Positions 43,001 to 53,584 of a DNA stretch of 64,000 nucleotides are shown piece after piece. The stretch lies in contig NZ_WUMO01000011.1 of assembly GCF_009826975.1 (NCBI RefSeq), forward strand, positions 1 through 64,000, given 5' to 3'. The position numbers and the translations under genes were made by a program. The notes beneath the pieces were generated by a model. The model was given only the letters and a program-made list of their open reading frames with translations, did not search any database and was not told the origin of the DNA. Numbering within the stretch: position 1 is the first letter of the stretch; the number at the start of each line of letters is the position of its first letter. Source of the stretch: Flavobacterium sp. HBTb2-11-1 (GTDB lineage Bacteria > Bacteroidota > Bacteroidia > Flavobacteriales > Flavobacteriaceae).

Positions 43001-45956
43001 CTTTCGGAACAGGATAGCTTAAAAGCTCTTGCGATGAATAATAGTCAAACATGATTCTGACTAATGTTTTGTCACTGCCAGTAATCTTGCCCAATAGTTC
43101 TTGTTCAGATAGAGAAGTAAACATCAAAGGCCTTTCTTCTGTCACAAGAAGTGCATTAATGTTGCTTGGAGGCATTAAATTATTAGTTGGTTTAATGTCT
43201 GATTTAATGCTGATTTGACGCCCAGACGCCGCTCTTGAGAAAATATTAATTCCGTATCCTTGATAGATGTAAATGTTTTCTCCAGTTTCTTCCTGAATTG
43301 CATTTAAAATTGATTTTCCAGACTCAGGAATGATAATTGGAACAGTCTCGTAATTAGATTCTTTTAAATTTTGATTGACACTTTTGTATTCTACATCATG
43401 CGATAATTCTGGATTTTTCCATGTTGACTCTGTAACAATTTTATGATCAATTCCTAAATAAATAGGAAAAGTAAAAGCGCTTCCATCATATTCTAAAGAG
43501 GACTTAAAGAAGTCTTTGTCTGCCTTAGGATCTACGATATCATATTCCATAACATCATCCATAAATAAGCTTACAAATCTTTTCTTCCCGTCAAAGCTAT
43601 AGCCTTCAGGATCTGTAATTCTAGCATTTGGATTATCCTCAGCATCCACATTTAATCCAGGAACAATTTTACTTAACTGAATAGGAAGAGGCATACGCTC
43701 GGTATTTACAGAAGTTGGAATACTCATAGAAAGGTGCTGAACTTCAGTTCCCTCGATGCCTTCTTCTAAACTGCCAAAAGTGGTATATTCCGTTAAATAA
43801 ATATATTCTCCAGAATAAACATCATCATCAAGATCTAAACAGCCTAAACCTAACATACGTGCAACGTGGTAATCGTTTGCCGCAATATTTAAAAGATCCA
43901 AATAAGATACTTTGGTTAAATTTTGAGCATATTGTTGTTCTTCTCCAAGTCCTGGCTCATTTACAGGAACTTTGTCTCCAAATGGAATATTTTCTTCTGC
44001 AGTTGGGTTACCTGATGCTTCACTTAAAGAAATATATTTAGTGACAATGCTTTTAATGCTTTCATCGGTAATATCTTTTTCATCCGTGATTCTATTCCAT
44101 TTATCTCTATAATTTTTAATGTTTACATATTCACCATCGTTGAATTTTAGCCATTTACCATGAACTGAATTTAACTTTGGCTCAAGCTGCTCGAAAACCT
44201 TAAAATCATCGGTGTTTAATCCATATTTTCCTTTTAAGAACCAGTCTCCATTGGTATTAGCATTTGTAATAAAATCAGAATAAAATTCCAGTTGAACAGA
44301 TTTTAGAAAACATTTGCTTGCTTTAAATCGAACACTTCTTATATTTTCTGCAACTAAACGAATAGGATTGTCCAATTGTGTTGAGTTGTACGTCTTACGA
44401 TTGGTAACTCTTTTTGCAGCTGTGATCTTATTTTCGGCAACTGATAGTGTTTCTAATTTTACACTTCTAGAATTATTCGAAGAAGAAAAATCCAATTCGG
44501 CAGCAAAAAACAATTCTGATTTGATTTCAATTTCGATCAAACTATTTCCGTAAGCCTGTATAAAAGCAGTTGGATTTGTTAGCGGATCGTAAATGATTTT
44601 AATGGCTTTATACTTTTTGACATCTAAAAAATTTACGTACACAGATCTCTGCGGATTTGATGTTTTGTAAATCCAAAGGGCTTTTTTATTATCTACAACA
44701 TTAGGATTTTGGGTTAAATCCACAGTCTGGCTAATTTTTGTATATGGAGCCCTGTAAACTTTAACAAAATCATCTGGTTTATTGAAACTTAAATTAGAAC
44801 TCGAATCGGTATATAAATTTCCTTTTGGAAGGTGATTTTCTCCTAATCTGCCAGTCAGCATCCAGCGAAGATGAATTCCTTTTGTACTGTCAATTCCTCT
44901 TGAGCCCGCCGCAGTAACTTGTAAATAAGTTGACTGCAAATTTGTTTTTTGTGAAGAAATATCAATAATGGATGATTCTCTTTTAACATTGAAATTAATA
45001 CTGATTCCGGATGGATTTGCAACATTAGTTAGCGATACAAGTGCTGAAAAAGAGCCAAGTGCTAAAGGTTTCCCTTCAATTTGAACTGGAGCCAGGACTT
45101 CTGATTTTCCAGGGATTGTTACTGAGTTAGCAAGCTTAAAAGTTAATCCATTTAAAGTCTTTTCGCTATGAATTTTTGTTCCAGCACTTAAAGTTAAAGG
45201 TACACGATTTTTGTTTTTTAGAACTAACGTGCCACATGGTGAACTAACTCTTGTACCTTTCTTTAAATTAGGATAGACTAAATTGTTTGCAATAACGCTA
45301 ACATTTGGAAAACATCCTATTTGCAGACGAGACAAATCAGAAGCAAGGTTGTCTAATTCAGCTCCTAAAGTGCTGAAATCAGTACGCCAAAGATAATCTG
45401 AATCTAGTGCAGAAACGGCATCACTTTTTAAAATGGGTATTCTTCCCAAAAAGTTGGTAAGAGGTGCTGTCAGTTCTTCAATGTTCTCAGGAGAACTTGT
45501 AACGCCATACACAAAAACCTTTGAAGTTAGATTCAAATCAGTAAACAGATTTTTTAAGAAATCGGAGTTGTTAACCTGTAAACCGTCTGTAATTACAAAA
45601 ACGATATCTGGAGTAATTGGCAGATTTTTAGCCACATTTAGACCAGATGCCCAATAATCTGATTGAATGCTTTCTGTACCATTTCCATAGATATTAATCC
45701 AATCTATAAAAGAATCTTTATTGCTTGAAATTCTTTTTTCGATTATGTTATCGGGTCTAACAGCAGTATCGCTGTTAGACATTCCGATTAACGAAAGTGT
45801 GATTTTACTTTGCGTTTGAGAATTGATAAATGAAGCTAGCCCTGAACGAATCTGCTGTGCTTCATCGCTATTGATAGAACCTGATTCGTCTACTACAATT
45901 GCAACATAAGTTTCACAGCCTGAAAGTTGGCTTTCTTGAAGATTTATAGAACTCAT
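40044..45956 (-). CDS. 1970-residue vWA-domain giant protein of the tail-like cluster
   Basis: A von Willebrand factor A domain occupies about residues 15-205. Its metal-ion (MIDAS) motif VVDESGS has D23, S25 and S27, with further ligands likely in the Thr of GNGTES and the Asp of FVITDG. The long remainder is beta-rich, with an FN3-like stretch near the C terminus (about 1860-1960). Internal duplication is visible at DEDGDPIKLEAFQTNADG and DEDGNPIKIDD. There is no signal peptide or membrane segment, so it probably works in the cytoplasm or in a particle released by lysis. It starts 13 nt after the 2474-residue gene and is likely co-transcribed with it. No family fits the full protein, and its function is unknown. 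Confidence 0.6.
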   Translation of the reverse strand: MSSINLQESQLSGCETYVAIVVDESGSINSDEAQQIRSGLASFINSQTQSKITLSLIGMSNSDTAVRPDNIIEKRISSNKDSFIDWINIYGNGTESIQSDYWASGLNVAKNLPITPDIVFVITDGLQVNNSDFLKNLFTDLNLTSKVFVYGVTSSPENIEELTAPLTNFLGRIPILKSDAVSALDSDYLWRTDFSTLGAELDNLASDLSRLQIGCFPNVSVIANNLVYPNLKKGTRVSSPCGTLVLKNKNRVPLTLSAGTKIHSEKTLNGLTFKLANSVTIPGKSEVLAPVQIEGKPLALGSFSALVSLTNVANPSGISINFNVKRESSIIDISSQKTNLQSTYLQVTAAGSRGIDSTKGIHLRWMLTGRLGENHLPKGNLYTDSSSNLSFNKPDDFVKVYRAPYTKISQTVDLTQNPNVVDNKKALWIYKTSNPQRSVYVNFLDVKKYKAIKIIYDPLTNPTAFIQAYGNSLIEIEIKSELFFAAELDFSSSNNSRSVKLETLSVAENKITAAKRVTNRKTYNSTQLDNPIRLVAENIRSVRFKASKCFLKSVQLEFYSDFITNANTNGDWFLKGKYGLNTDDFKVFEQLEPKLNSVHGKWLKFNDGEYVNIKNYRDKWNRITDEKDITDESIKSIVTKYISLSEASGNPTAEENIPFGDKVPVNEPGLGEEQQYAQNLTKVSYLDLLNIAANDYHVARMLGLGCLDLDDDVYSGEYIYLTEYTTFGSLEEGIEGTEVQHLSMSIPTSVNTERMPLPIQLSKIVPGLNVDAEDNPNARITDPEGYSFDGKKRFVSLFMDDVMEYDIVDPKADKDFFKSSLEYDGSAFTFPIYLGIDHKIVTESTWKNPELSHDVEYKSVNQNLKESNYETVPIIIPESGKSILNAIQEETGENIYIYQGYGINIFSRAASGRQISIKSDIKPTNNLMPPSNINALLVTEERPLMFTSLSEQELLGKITGSDKTLVRIMFDYYSSQELLSYPVPKEMSAKDAEENKDSIFPDVKEIFADHFKLYYKDGLPEVEYGKIEKIDNDTTDNLTSIVKIREYKIISSGQEIKIGLDNSNKTRFDGGILTIGEENYLIKNIEVQLKKDDKNQDVFDYALVEVLKKEVTDKLHADGDATIDSEQLQPIKIPENSLCTLVQNMQTAENWHQPEIDFEIEYPATLNIVHREVIEHKGENGTDLQLEKTRGVWEDAVIERHFEVSYEMDDKGNYKLNEDGDPIKLEAFQTNADGTYKLDEDGNPIKIDDKKHLGLYKIIFPNYSLAQHPQYKSENGNSVEWSNGIVRLFTKSAIQSGNPVPLKSRKEFKVYKTENIGTTGNLVLYINDPEFKLGDFVQQTMATDYDEILGAVDGPRKENEPPSYPTETISQSVNYYPSYKVYLYADPVSGITAQNIQPRENESTHYSIFGISAHAVKEELKLDYKSKISIPCPMYAVRIEKPKKPKEIIGGSLYATRPDFYNRSSYTFTTKYDTDKNRKPYGLLHYRANDEDFLNTLYKPETVTTIREELNKLGGHDEIDFNERWINFLDFNTLAGDGHYKILPENNAEESYQFPMPDNAEFIKLINDFIGWHNATQEVTEPTITEITSLNQVLISQQVEKPMLAVYFVEQAIQAAFVPLTEIPVVYEYIKGNNYVPVNKKQTIKDKNGNTLKPTDADFDIAPMMKIINENDNQVQFTDFNLDGNSQNIYFYAVREMDIKMNFGEFSDIMGPVKLVASTPPKTPEIKRIMPILGNQVLGIKPAVQIELNAYQPQSKIKKINIYRAETMLGAQSIRTMKLVREITIDENTLSADFENVWTVYDDFQDLEYIPFGDGLFYRITVSKQIEYADSESTTDNPVINIDYAPSQPSKITATTIVDTVSPESPTLEASGVSSGTNGAILKPVVFNWEKTVYNGKYHLYKMNNQGNWEKIHEISTNLENITLPLLETKPKTDELVIKDENGERIYHHFKVISENSSGMLSSDEKILTL

Positions 45957-45969
45957 TTTTCTTGTTTTT

Positions 45970-48900
45970 TTAAAGATTTATATTGTTTAATGGTAGTATT
46001 TGTGTATCAAGAGTACTAGTTAGCGAAGTTCCATTTCCTTTTGTATTCCACATTTTGTATTTAAACTTGATTTGCAGTTTTTCTACATCCAAAATTGTTT
46101 TGTCTCGATGCATGATTAATGCCTGCGAATAATCTTTTGAATGCAACACACTGTATTCGGATATTGTATTTCCTAATGCATCTAAAACCGAAATAGTGTC
46201 TAGAATTTCTCCTAAAGGTATTTTCGGAATATTAAATGGTTCAGGATTACGAACTAAAAGTGCAATCGTTAATCCCGTGTTGGCATCAATAATTTTATTT
46301 ACTTCAGTACTTTGAGCTGGATCAAGAGGAGATAATTTTAAGATTCCTTCAAAAGCACAATCAAATAAATGTTGATATTTTGATGCCATAGAATCGCTTA
46401 AAATATTTGTAGCGTTTGCTGCCTTAGAAGCAATTAAATAATACAAAGCATCAATACGTTCTTGATTTAGGTTAGCATTGATATCAAATAAGGCTTTGCC
46501 TGCTTTTTCTTCGCCAATAAAATAACTCTGAACTTGCTCTTCAAAATCTTTGTAACGAGAAGTCTGGAATCCAAATTGATGTACCAAGATATTTGTGCTT
46601 TTACTTGAAACTCCTATTTGAGCACCTTCAAAATAATTATTAACTAAAACTGTATACAGTTTAGAAGGTTTTAAGTTGGTTAATGATGTCTTGTACTTTA
46701 ATGATTTTGGTTTTAAGGGATCTCCTAAAGTTAGACTGCATTTTAGAGAATTATCTTCAATGAAATTGTTTAAAATTCGAATTCCTAATGGAAGTCTCGG
46801 ATCATTATCGCCAGTCCAGAATTTACTTTCGTCATCTGTCTCCTCTGTTTTAGGGTACATAATTTCTTCACCTTCTACTATAATTTTTTTCGGAGGATAT
46901 TCTATGAGCAAATCAGTCTGCGGATCTTTGATATAAAGATTCAATGCACCATTAATTTCTGGTCTGCCAGTATTATAGTTTTCCCATTTCTTAAACATAT
47001 GAGAAGTATATGTGTTAGTAAAGAATAAAGAGATTTGACACTGGTCAGAGCCATAAAATGAAGGTTTAGACTGTAGCAAACTTCCATCTGCGTTTGGATA
47101 AGAACGGTTATAATCTAGATAACTTCTCAATGAAGTCAATGACGATTTAGACAAATCTGTCAATTCATTCTTGACAGGAAGATCTTGATCTTTAGGATAT
47201 GGAACAGGATAATGCCCTATAGGTCCCAGAGTCTTAAATCCATAATAATATTTAAATTCATTTGGCTTCTTTTTATTATCATCAACAGTATCTGTTAAAG
47301 TAAAATCTAAACAATATGTTGTATTTGGTCTCCAAATTGGCTGTACTGTTGTTTGTATAGCATCTTTCATGGCTTGAAATTGTTCAGCTACGGCTGGAAT
47401 GTCCAAAATAGTTTTATTGTGATAATAATCTTCTTTGCTTAGCCAGTCTACACTTTGAATGTAAGTTGTGTAATCAAGCTCTGGATCTTCAGCGCTTTCT
47501 AGATTTGAACAAATAGTATCATCAATAACAATAATTTTCGAATTTCTAAGACTTCTTCTAAAGGCTAATCCGGTAATTGCGCTTAACGGAATTAAACTTA
47601 TGCTTGCGTTTGTTAACTCTGTCGTAGACAATGTTACAGAAACATTCGAAGCAGGATATAAAGTACAATTGTCAAACGCATCACTAAACAATGAGAAGTA
47701 AACACCTTTTTCTTTTGGCTTTTCAGAAAGCATTACAATTTCATTTACTGATGGTTCGTTTTGAACCTTAATAATTGAAGCATCTTTAATCTCATTTTCT
47801 CGTTTAATTAACTTCGTAAGTTCTAATGTTTCGCTAAATACGAATAAATAATGTTCATTGTAAGCAACAACAGAATTGTCATTTAATGCATTATTTGACA
47901 AATAAACCTCCGAGTCAAAAATGGCATCATTCTTTAAGAGATTAATTGTGTTTCCATTAATTTGAATTAAACCAAAATTGTTATTTGAAAGTTTGACTGA
48001 AACCCAAGTTTTATTGTTAATGCTAATGGCGTCTATGATTGAAATAATTCCAGTATCAGAAAGCACTTTTGTGTCGAGTACAGAAAACACTTTTGTTGTG
48101 TTATTGATATTCAAACGAATAATTTTTTTATCCTTCGTAATCAAAGTGAATTCCGTATCATTTTGCTTCAGAACTTTAATTGCTTCTCCGTTTATTTTAG
48201 AATGATAAACAACACTTCGATCGTCTCCTTTGATCCAGCTAATTTGAGTCTCATTTGATAAAGTATTAACCCAAAGCAAATCATTGTTTGCTAACGGAAG
48301 CACTTTGTTAAAGCCTAAAGAATATGTATTTTGATAGTATGTTCCAAAAATTGGATTTAACTCATTATCCATTTCGACAATTGCTGTTGCAGCAGTAGGA
48401 GAGGAGCATCCTACAATAAAATCAAGATCGATAATGGCCTCGCCAATTCCTTTGCATTGTTCTGCATTCAAAGCTTGAGTGACCAATAAATTGTCATTTA
48501 CAACTTGTAATGAAGTTACAATTCCATTAATTAAACGCTCTCTAATGATGCTTCCATCAGAATCTATTTGTAATAGAATTGTAGTTTTTGCATCTTCTTT
48601 TGGATGGAATGTTATTATATACGAATCATTAAATTTAATTACTTGATCAAAATCGTACAGAATTCGTCCATTATAGCCATAATAGTGCGTAAAAGTCAAT
48701 GCATTTGGATTGCCTCCAGAATTAACATTGTCGTTTCCTGCTTGCACTTTTAGATTATTCAATTCAGCCATAAGCGAATTGTATAGAGCAATCTTTTCAG
48801 GATCTGTTAATGTAATTTCAGTTTCTCCAGTTAGATTGCTAAAAGTGTCATCAAATAATACAGCAATTTGATTTCTGATTTCTTTAATGCGTTTTGCCTT

Positions 48901-51900
48901 TGCTGAAACTGGACTAATTACAATTTTGTCAATCTTTATTTTCTGATCTTCAACTTCTTCGCTGAATAAAGTTATGGCAGTTGAAAATTCTGCTTTGGTA
49001 TAGGTTTGTTCATTAGAAAATATACCAGAAGCGGTTTTGCTAAAGCGAGCAGGGGCATACGATACTAATTTATCACTATCTTCAAAAACAGCGGTATAAG
49101 CCGAAATTTTTACGTCTTTTGCTTGTGTTGTAAGCTGTAAGACTGGATCGATTGCCGATTCAGGGAAAATAATTTCTAATTCATTTTCGTTTTTAAATGA
49201 AAGCGATTTCCTGTAACCATGAGGATTTCTGTCTGCAGTAATGCTCATAAAATCTCCCCCTTCAATCTTGTAATTATCAGTAATTTCAGGAAGTTCTCCA
49301 TTTAATCTAAAAAACAACCCATTGATTTTGTCTGCTTCATACTGCATCGGCACATAATAACGCTGACCAATTTGCTTATTAAGAAAATCAGTATGCTGTT
49401 TTTCAATTTCGGTCGATGCACAGAATAGTCTAGAAGGTGTAATTCCTAATTGCTCAGGAATATGCCATCCTGGTTCACCTGCACTTAAAAAAGAAAACGG
49501 ATCTGTTGCCAATACACGAATAGAATCGTACTGGTCTATAGTTTTTTGCCATTGCGCCCAAGGTAATTTCTTTAATGCATCACTTCTTTCCCCATCTTTT
49601 ACAACAGCTTCAAAAGGATGATAATCTACCCACGCAGATCCATTCCATGATTTTAAATTGATTGATTTGATTCCGTATTCATGTTTAACTTGACGTAATT
49701 TTCTTCCTGCCTGAGTGCTTACAGGAGGCATCATATCGGTATAGTTTCTAGCATCAGCAGTATAACCTCCAACTTTTTGAGATAATTCTGGATTAGGCAG
49801 CAAGCCTTTAGCCATCTTAATATCAATGTAAGTATCTAAAGGGATAATGTTGGTAATAAGTTCAGCTTTTGGCATTCCATCGCTGCCAAACTTATCTCGA
49901 TCATAACCTCTTTCTTCTGAAGATTTGAAATAATCTAGAGCAAAAGCCTGATTGGTTAACATATGAACACCTTTGACATTTTCTAGAGTTCTATTATCTA
50001 AGCCATCGCCAACAGTTCCTTTTGGAAGTGGACTATACGGTGTACGGTCAACAATTCTATTGATATCCCATTGCAATTCAATCGTAAAACTTTTACTCAC
50101 TTTTGCAAAACCAATTCTTACACGAACGCGCAATTCTAATTTGGCATAAATTAAAAATGGTTTAAATGATTCGACAGAGAATATAGTATCTAAAGCAATT
50201 TCAACGTTAATAATCCACAGTTTAATTTGGATTCCTCCACCAGCAGTAATGTAACCACCCATTTGAGGACGTTTGAATGAAATTTTACCACCCAATTCTA
50301 AATAGGCCCAAAGTTTAACTTTCGCAGGACCAAAACTCTGTTGCAATTTGAAATCTAATCGCGCACCGGCTTCAATACCTTGGGCAGAAATCATAATAAA
50401 TGATTTTGCGGTAAACAAGGTTAAGACTTCTGCCGTGATCGGATCTTTTTTAGAACCTAGATTTACATACCAAGGTTTCTGATTTTTGAAGAAAAATCCA
50501 GCTTCCAATAAAGCATGAAGTTTAAAAATTTGTCCACTATCTTTTGGAATGCTAAAATCGGCTCCAGCCGCTAATTCTAACGAATCGTCTCCAAAGGCAA
50601 CCATTGCAAAGAAAGGCGGATTGCTAGGATCATCTTCAATCAATCCTAATCGTGAAGAAATAACATTTAATCCAGCTTCAATATAAAATAAGGTAGGTAG
50701 CGACAGTAAGAGCATGGCTCTTAGAGACAACACATGTCCGCCATCGGCAACGGTTCCAAAAGTGGCGCCCGCTCCAATAGAGAACGGCGCATCATATTGC
50801 ATCGAATCTGGCGGTCCGCTAAACTTTTTAATGTTGATACCTGGCTTTGGCTGTTTATAGAAATCATACCAAGAATTATCTTTGGTTAATCCCGCAGCTT
50901 GTTTGGTGGCAACATATCTAAAACCTAATAATCCTCTAAAAGCATTAATAGCAAGGAATCCAAGCGGAATAGGAACAGGCAGTTCAATACTTGCGTCGAT
51001 TAAAAAGGCTGGATATTTTGGCATAAAACGCATTCCAACACTTCCAGAAATTTTCGCTTTAGGTAGTTTTAAACCAACTTCACCAACAAATTCTTTAGAT
51101 TTTCCTGGTTCAGGAAGCGAAATCATACCATGGATGATAGCCATAGCCGATGCTTCGGTTGCAGTGCCCGGAATAATTAAATCGACCTCGATAGTCTGAA
51201 TTCTAATGAAAGAATCTTTACCGCCATCTGTTGGATAATAGTATTTTACACCTTCTCCGCGGGCATCAACTCCAAGCGGATTAATACTGATGGCTCCATC
51301 AAAGCCCCAGAAATTAAACTTGCGTCCGTTAATTTGAGTAGAACCAAAGTTGATATTGGTAACCGCCATTTGAACGGGACCTAAATTAACAGAAAGGCTG
51401 ATAGGAATCGGAATAGACCCTCCTTCTACTTCAATGTTTCCATCACTATAAACACGCAGTTTTTCAACATCAAAACCTTTTCCTTTTAATAGATTTCCCA
51501 TTAAAGTTTCTTCAGGAAAAGAAATGTGACAAGAAGTTCCTAAATAATACGCATCATCGTGTTTTCCAAGTTCAAAACTGTTGAAATCAAGATTTACTAG
51601 GTCAAATAGATTGGCTTTAGGTTTATTGTCTTTGCTAAAAGAAGCAGTAAGGTTAAAATCGCCATCATCAGCTATATGGCCTTCAAGACCAACTTTTAAA
51701 GGGCTGCCGTTTTTTTCTTTAAGTTTTGGAATCTCTAAAGCACCTTTGATATTGGAGTTTACAACCTTGTTTTGTTTGAAGGTGATATCAAATTTGTTAA
51801 AACCAACTTTGAATCCTTTTTTTGCAGAACCTATAGTTTTCCAAAGCATATTTTCTTCCAGTTCAGATAAAAATCTCTGATAATCCAGAGCATTATCAAA

Positions 51901-53394
51901 AGAGTAATCTGTAGAAGCGTTTACCGTAGAAGAATTTAATTCAGCTTTTGTTTTTAATGCCAATGGAAATTTGAAAGTATAAGGCAACTTAGCGGTATAC
52001 AACTTTTCTAAATAGACAAGTAGAGCAGCATAATCTGCAATTTCTTTCTCATTTACTACACCCTTTGCTTCGTCTTTTTCAAACATTGTAATAGGGTAAT
52101 AGAAATCGAATTTGTCATTAAAATAACTCAATGAACCGTTTTTAGGAGCAGGAACACTTTCTAAATAAATGTTTCCAGAAAGACCGCCAGAGCCCACTAG
52201 CAAATCTGAAGCGCCAATTTTTAAGGTCTGAGGATTGCTTGGATCTTCTGCTTCATCATGGAACCATTTTGATGGCAATGTAACCGACGCTGCTCGAGCA
52301 TAAACTCCAACAAAATCATTTGGACGTCCGTCTGCATCTGCCTCTGGAATATTAGTTTTTTTGCTTAAATCGACTTTTAAAGTATCTAATTCTAGCATTA
52401 AACCCGTATTTCCAATCATGGCATTTGGAGGATATAAAGAACCGCCTAATTCTGCCTGATAGCCAATTCCAGCTTCTGTGTCGGCATACAATTGTGCTTG
52501 AGCAAATTTAAAAGTAGACTTCGTTGCTGGATTATGATAAGCAGAACCATTTGGCTCTACAGGCTTTAGAATACTATGCGGAAATTCGATACCGGCACTT
52601 AATTCTAATGTAGCTTTGGCTTTTGGAGTAATGATTCTCTTAATGTGCGCTTCAATTCCGTCTGGGGCTACAATATTGTAGAAATCTTGCAGTTTTTGCT
52701 TGATTTCGTTTGCACTAAAACCATTTCGGGCAATATAAGTTCCGAATAGCAGTAACGGAATAGATTTTGTAATAAGAGGATTAGCATTAATAACATCAAT
52801 TACACTTTGAATAGATTGTTCTACATTTTCAGGAAATTGTAATTCCTGGTAAGTAGGGTCGTTCGTAACTTCATCAAAAGTATTGATATCAGCTAAAAGC
52901 TGTTCGTATTTTGTTTTTCCTTCTTCGGCTTCAACAAACATGTTCATCATGTGAGCAATAACTTGTTCTTCGCTGATGCGGAAAACCTGTAATCCTACAG
53001 AATAAAAATCTTTTATAGAAAAAGAAAAACTGCTGGAACTGAATGTTTTCAAAAAAGCTAAAATTTCCCATTGATACTCCAGAGTAATAGGAAATGATGA
53101 AATAGCTTGATCATCATCTTTTAAATCTGGATTAAGGACAAGCTTAAGATCAAATGGTAACGGAAGGGCAAGCGGACTGCTCGTAACAATGTCGAGACTA
53201 TAAAAGGCAGAATCACTACGATATCCTTTTGAATATTGTAGATTTTTGTAGTGAATTTTATCAAAAATGGAATTCAAACCATCTTCGACAAACGATAAGA
53301 ATTCTGGTAAATCGTCTACAGTAATTATCTCGGACAATCTCGGATAATATCTTGCTGTAGGAATCGGAACCGCAGGAATTGGATTAGTTGGCAT
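45970..53394 (-). CDS. 2474-residue beta-rich giant protein, unknown function
   Basis: I do not recognise this protein. It has no signal peptide and starts MPTNPIPAVPIPTARYYPRL. Residues about 250-1150 consist of alternating hydrophobic and polar strands with Gly turns (such as PFSIGAGATFGTVADGGHVLSLRAMLLLS and GGYITAGGGIQIKLWIINVEIALDTIF). This suggests a long beta-solenoid or lipid-transfer-like body, or a membrane-active surface. Residues about 1500-1900 look like a beta-propeller-type section with repeated short blades. The C-terminal part has FN3-like features. It is the largest gene in the window and leads the operon with the vWA giant. A conserved 93-nt control element lies 190 nt upstream. 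It could be a tape-measure-like, wall-spanning or cargo protein. Confidence 0.5.
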   Translation of the reverse strand: MPTNPIPAVPIPTARYYPRLSEIITVDDLPEFLSFVEDGLNSIFDKIHYKNLQYSKGYRSDSAFYSLDIVTSSPLALPLPFDLKLVLNPDLKDDDQAISSFPITLEYQWEILAFLKTFSSSSFSFSIKDFYSVGLQVFRISEEQVIAHMMNMFVEAEEGKTKYEQLLADINTFDEVTNDPTYQELQFPENVEQSIQSVIDVINANPLITKSIPLLLFGTYIARNGFSANEIKQKLQDFYNIVAPDGIEAHIKRIITPKAKATLELSAGIEFPHSILKPVEPNGSAYHNPATKSTFKFAQAQLYADTEAGIGYQAELGGSLYPPNAMIGNTGLMLELDTLKVDLSKKTNIPEADADGRPNDFVGVYARAASVTLPSKWFHDEAEDPSNPQTLKIGASDLLVGSGGLSGNIYLESVPAPKNGSLSYFNDKFDFYYPITMFEKDEAKGVVNEKEIADYAALLVYLEKLYTAKLPYTFKFPLALKTKAELNSSTVNASTDYSFDNALDYQRFLSELEENMLWKTIGSAKKGFKVGFNKFDITFKQNKVVNSNIKGALEIPKLKEKNGSPLKVGLEGHIADDGDFNLTASFSKDNKPKANLFDLVNLDFNSFELGKHDDAYYLGTSCHISFPEETLMGNLLKGKGFDVEKLRVYSDGNIEVEGGSIPIPISLSVNLGPVQMAVTNINFGSTQINGRKFNFWGFDGAISINPLGVDARGEGVKYYYPTDGGKDSFIRIQTIEVDLIIPGTATEASAMAIIHGMISLPEPGKSKEFVGEVGLKLPKAKISGSVGMRFMPKYPAFLIDASIELPVPIPLGFLAINAFRGLLGFRYVATKQAAGLTKDNSWYDFYKQPKPGINIKKFSGPPDSMQYDAPFSIGAGATFGTVADGGHVLSLRAMLLLSLPTLFYIEAGLNVISSRLGLIEDDPSNPPFFAMVAFGDDSLELAAGADFSIPKDSGQIFKLHALLEAGFFFKNQKPWYVNLGSKKDPITAEVLTLFTAKSFIMISAQGIEAGARLDFKLQQSFGPAKVKLWAYLELGGKISFKRPQMGGYITAGGGIQIKLWIINVEIALDTIFSVESFKPFLIYAKLELRVRVRIGFAKVSKSFTIELQWDINRIVDRTPYSPLPKGTVGDGLDNRTLENVKGVHMLTNQAFALDYFKSSEERGYDRDKFGSDGMPKAELITNIIPLDTYIDIKMAKGLLPNPELSQKVGGYTADARNYTDMMPPVSTQAGRKLRQVKHEYGIKSINLKSWNGSAWVDYHPFEAVVKDGERSDALKKLPWAQWQKTIDQYDSIRVLATDPFSFLSAGEPGWHIPEQLGITPSRLFCASTEIEKQHTDFLNKQIGQRYYVPMQYEADKINGLFFRLNGELPEITDNYKIEGGDFMSITADRNPHGYRKSLSFKNENELEIIFPESAIDPVLQLTTQAKDVKISAYTAVFEDSDKLVSYAPARFSKTASGIFSNEQTYTKAEFSTAITLFSEEVEDQKIKIDKIVISPVSAKAKRIKEIRNQIAVLFDDTFSNLTGETEITLTDPEKIALYNSLMAELNNLKVQAGNDNVNSGGNPNALTFTHYYGYNGRILYDFDQVIKFNDSYIITFHPKEDAKTTILLQIDSDGSIIRERLINGIVTSLQVVNDNLLVTQALNAEQCKGIGEAIIDLDFIVGCSSPTAATAIVEMDNELNPIFGTYYQNTYSLGFNKVLPLANNDLLWVNTLSNETQISWIKGDDRSVVYHSKINGEAIKVLKQNDTEFTLITKDKKIIRLNINNTTKVFSVLDTKVLSDTGIISIIDAISINNKTWVSVKLSNNNFGLIQINGNTINLLKNDAIFDSEVYLSNNALNDNSVVAYNEHYLFVFSETLELTKLIKRENEIKDASIIKVQNEPSVNEIVMLSEKPKEKGVYFSLFSDAFDNCTLYPASNVSVTLSTTELTNASISLIPLSAITGLAFRRSLRNSKIIVIDDTICSNLESAEDPELDYTTYIQSVDWLSKEDYYHNKTILDIPAVAEQFQAMKDAIQTTVQPIWRPNTTYCLDFTLTDTVDDNKKKPNEFKYYYGFKTLGPIGHYPVPYPKDQDLPVKNELTDLSKSSLTSLRSYLDYNRSYPNADGSLLQSKPSFYGSDQCQISLFFTNTYTSHMFKKWENYNTGRPEINGALNLYIKDPQTDLLIEYPPKKIIVEGEEIMYPKTEETDDESKFWTGDNDPRLPLGIRILNNFIEDNSLKCSLTLGDPLKPKSLKYKTSLTNLKPSKLYTVLVNNYFEGAQIGVSSKSTNILVHQFGFQTSRYKDFEEQVQSYFIGEEKAGKALFDINANLNQERIDALYYLIASKAANATNILSDSMASKYQHLFDCAFEGILKLSPLDPAQSTEVNKIIDANTGLTIALLVRNPEPFNIPKIPLGEILDTISVLDALGNTISEYSVLHSKDYSQALIMHRDKTILDVEKLQIKFKYKMWNTKGNGTSLTSTLDTQILPLNNINL

Positions 53395-53560
53395 ATTCTA
53401 ATTTTGTTTTTGACTTTAATTTTTGTTCGTATTCTGAATGATTAAATTGTAGTTAGATCGAACCAATCGTTGAGGTGTAAATGCATAGTTTTTTAGAGAT
53501 TTTTATAAGCAGTTTTAGTAATTAATCCGCTTAGTGATTTTTTCAAAAGATTAAAGTTTT

Positions 53561-53579
53561 AAGAGGTTTGAAACCTCTT
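53561..53579. terminator. Hairpin in the gap before the 2474-residue gene
   Basis: AAGAGGTTT and AAACCTCTT form a 9-bp stem with a one-base loop, followed on the plus strand by TTTTTTTCTTTT. On the minus strand it lies between the control element and the start codon, where it would be part of the leader. Confidence 0.5.
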
Positions 53580-53584
53580 TTTTT

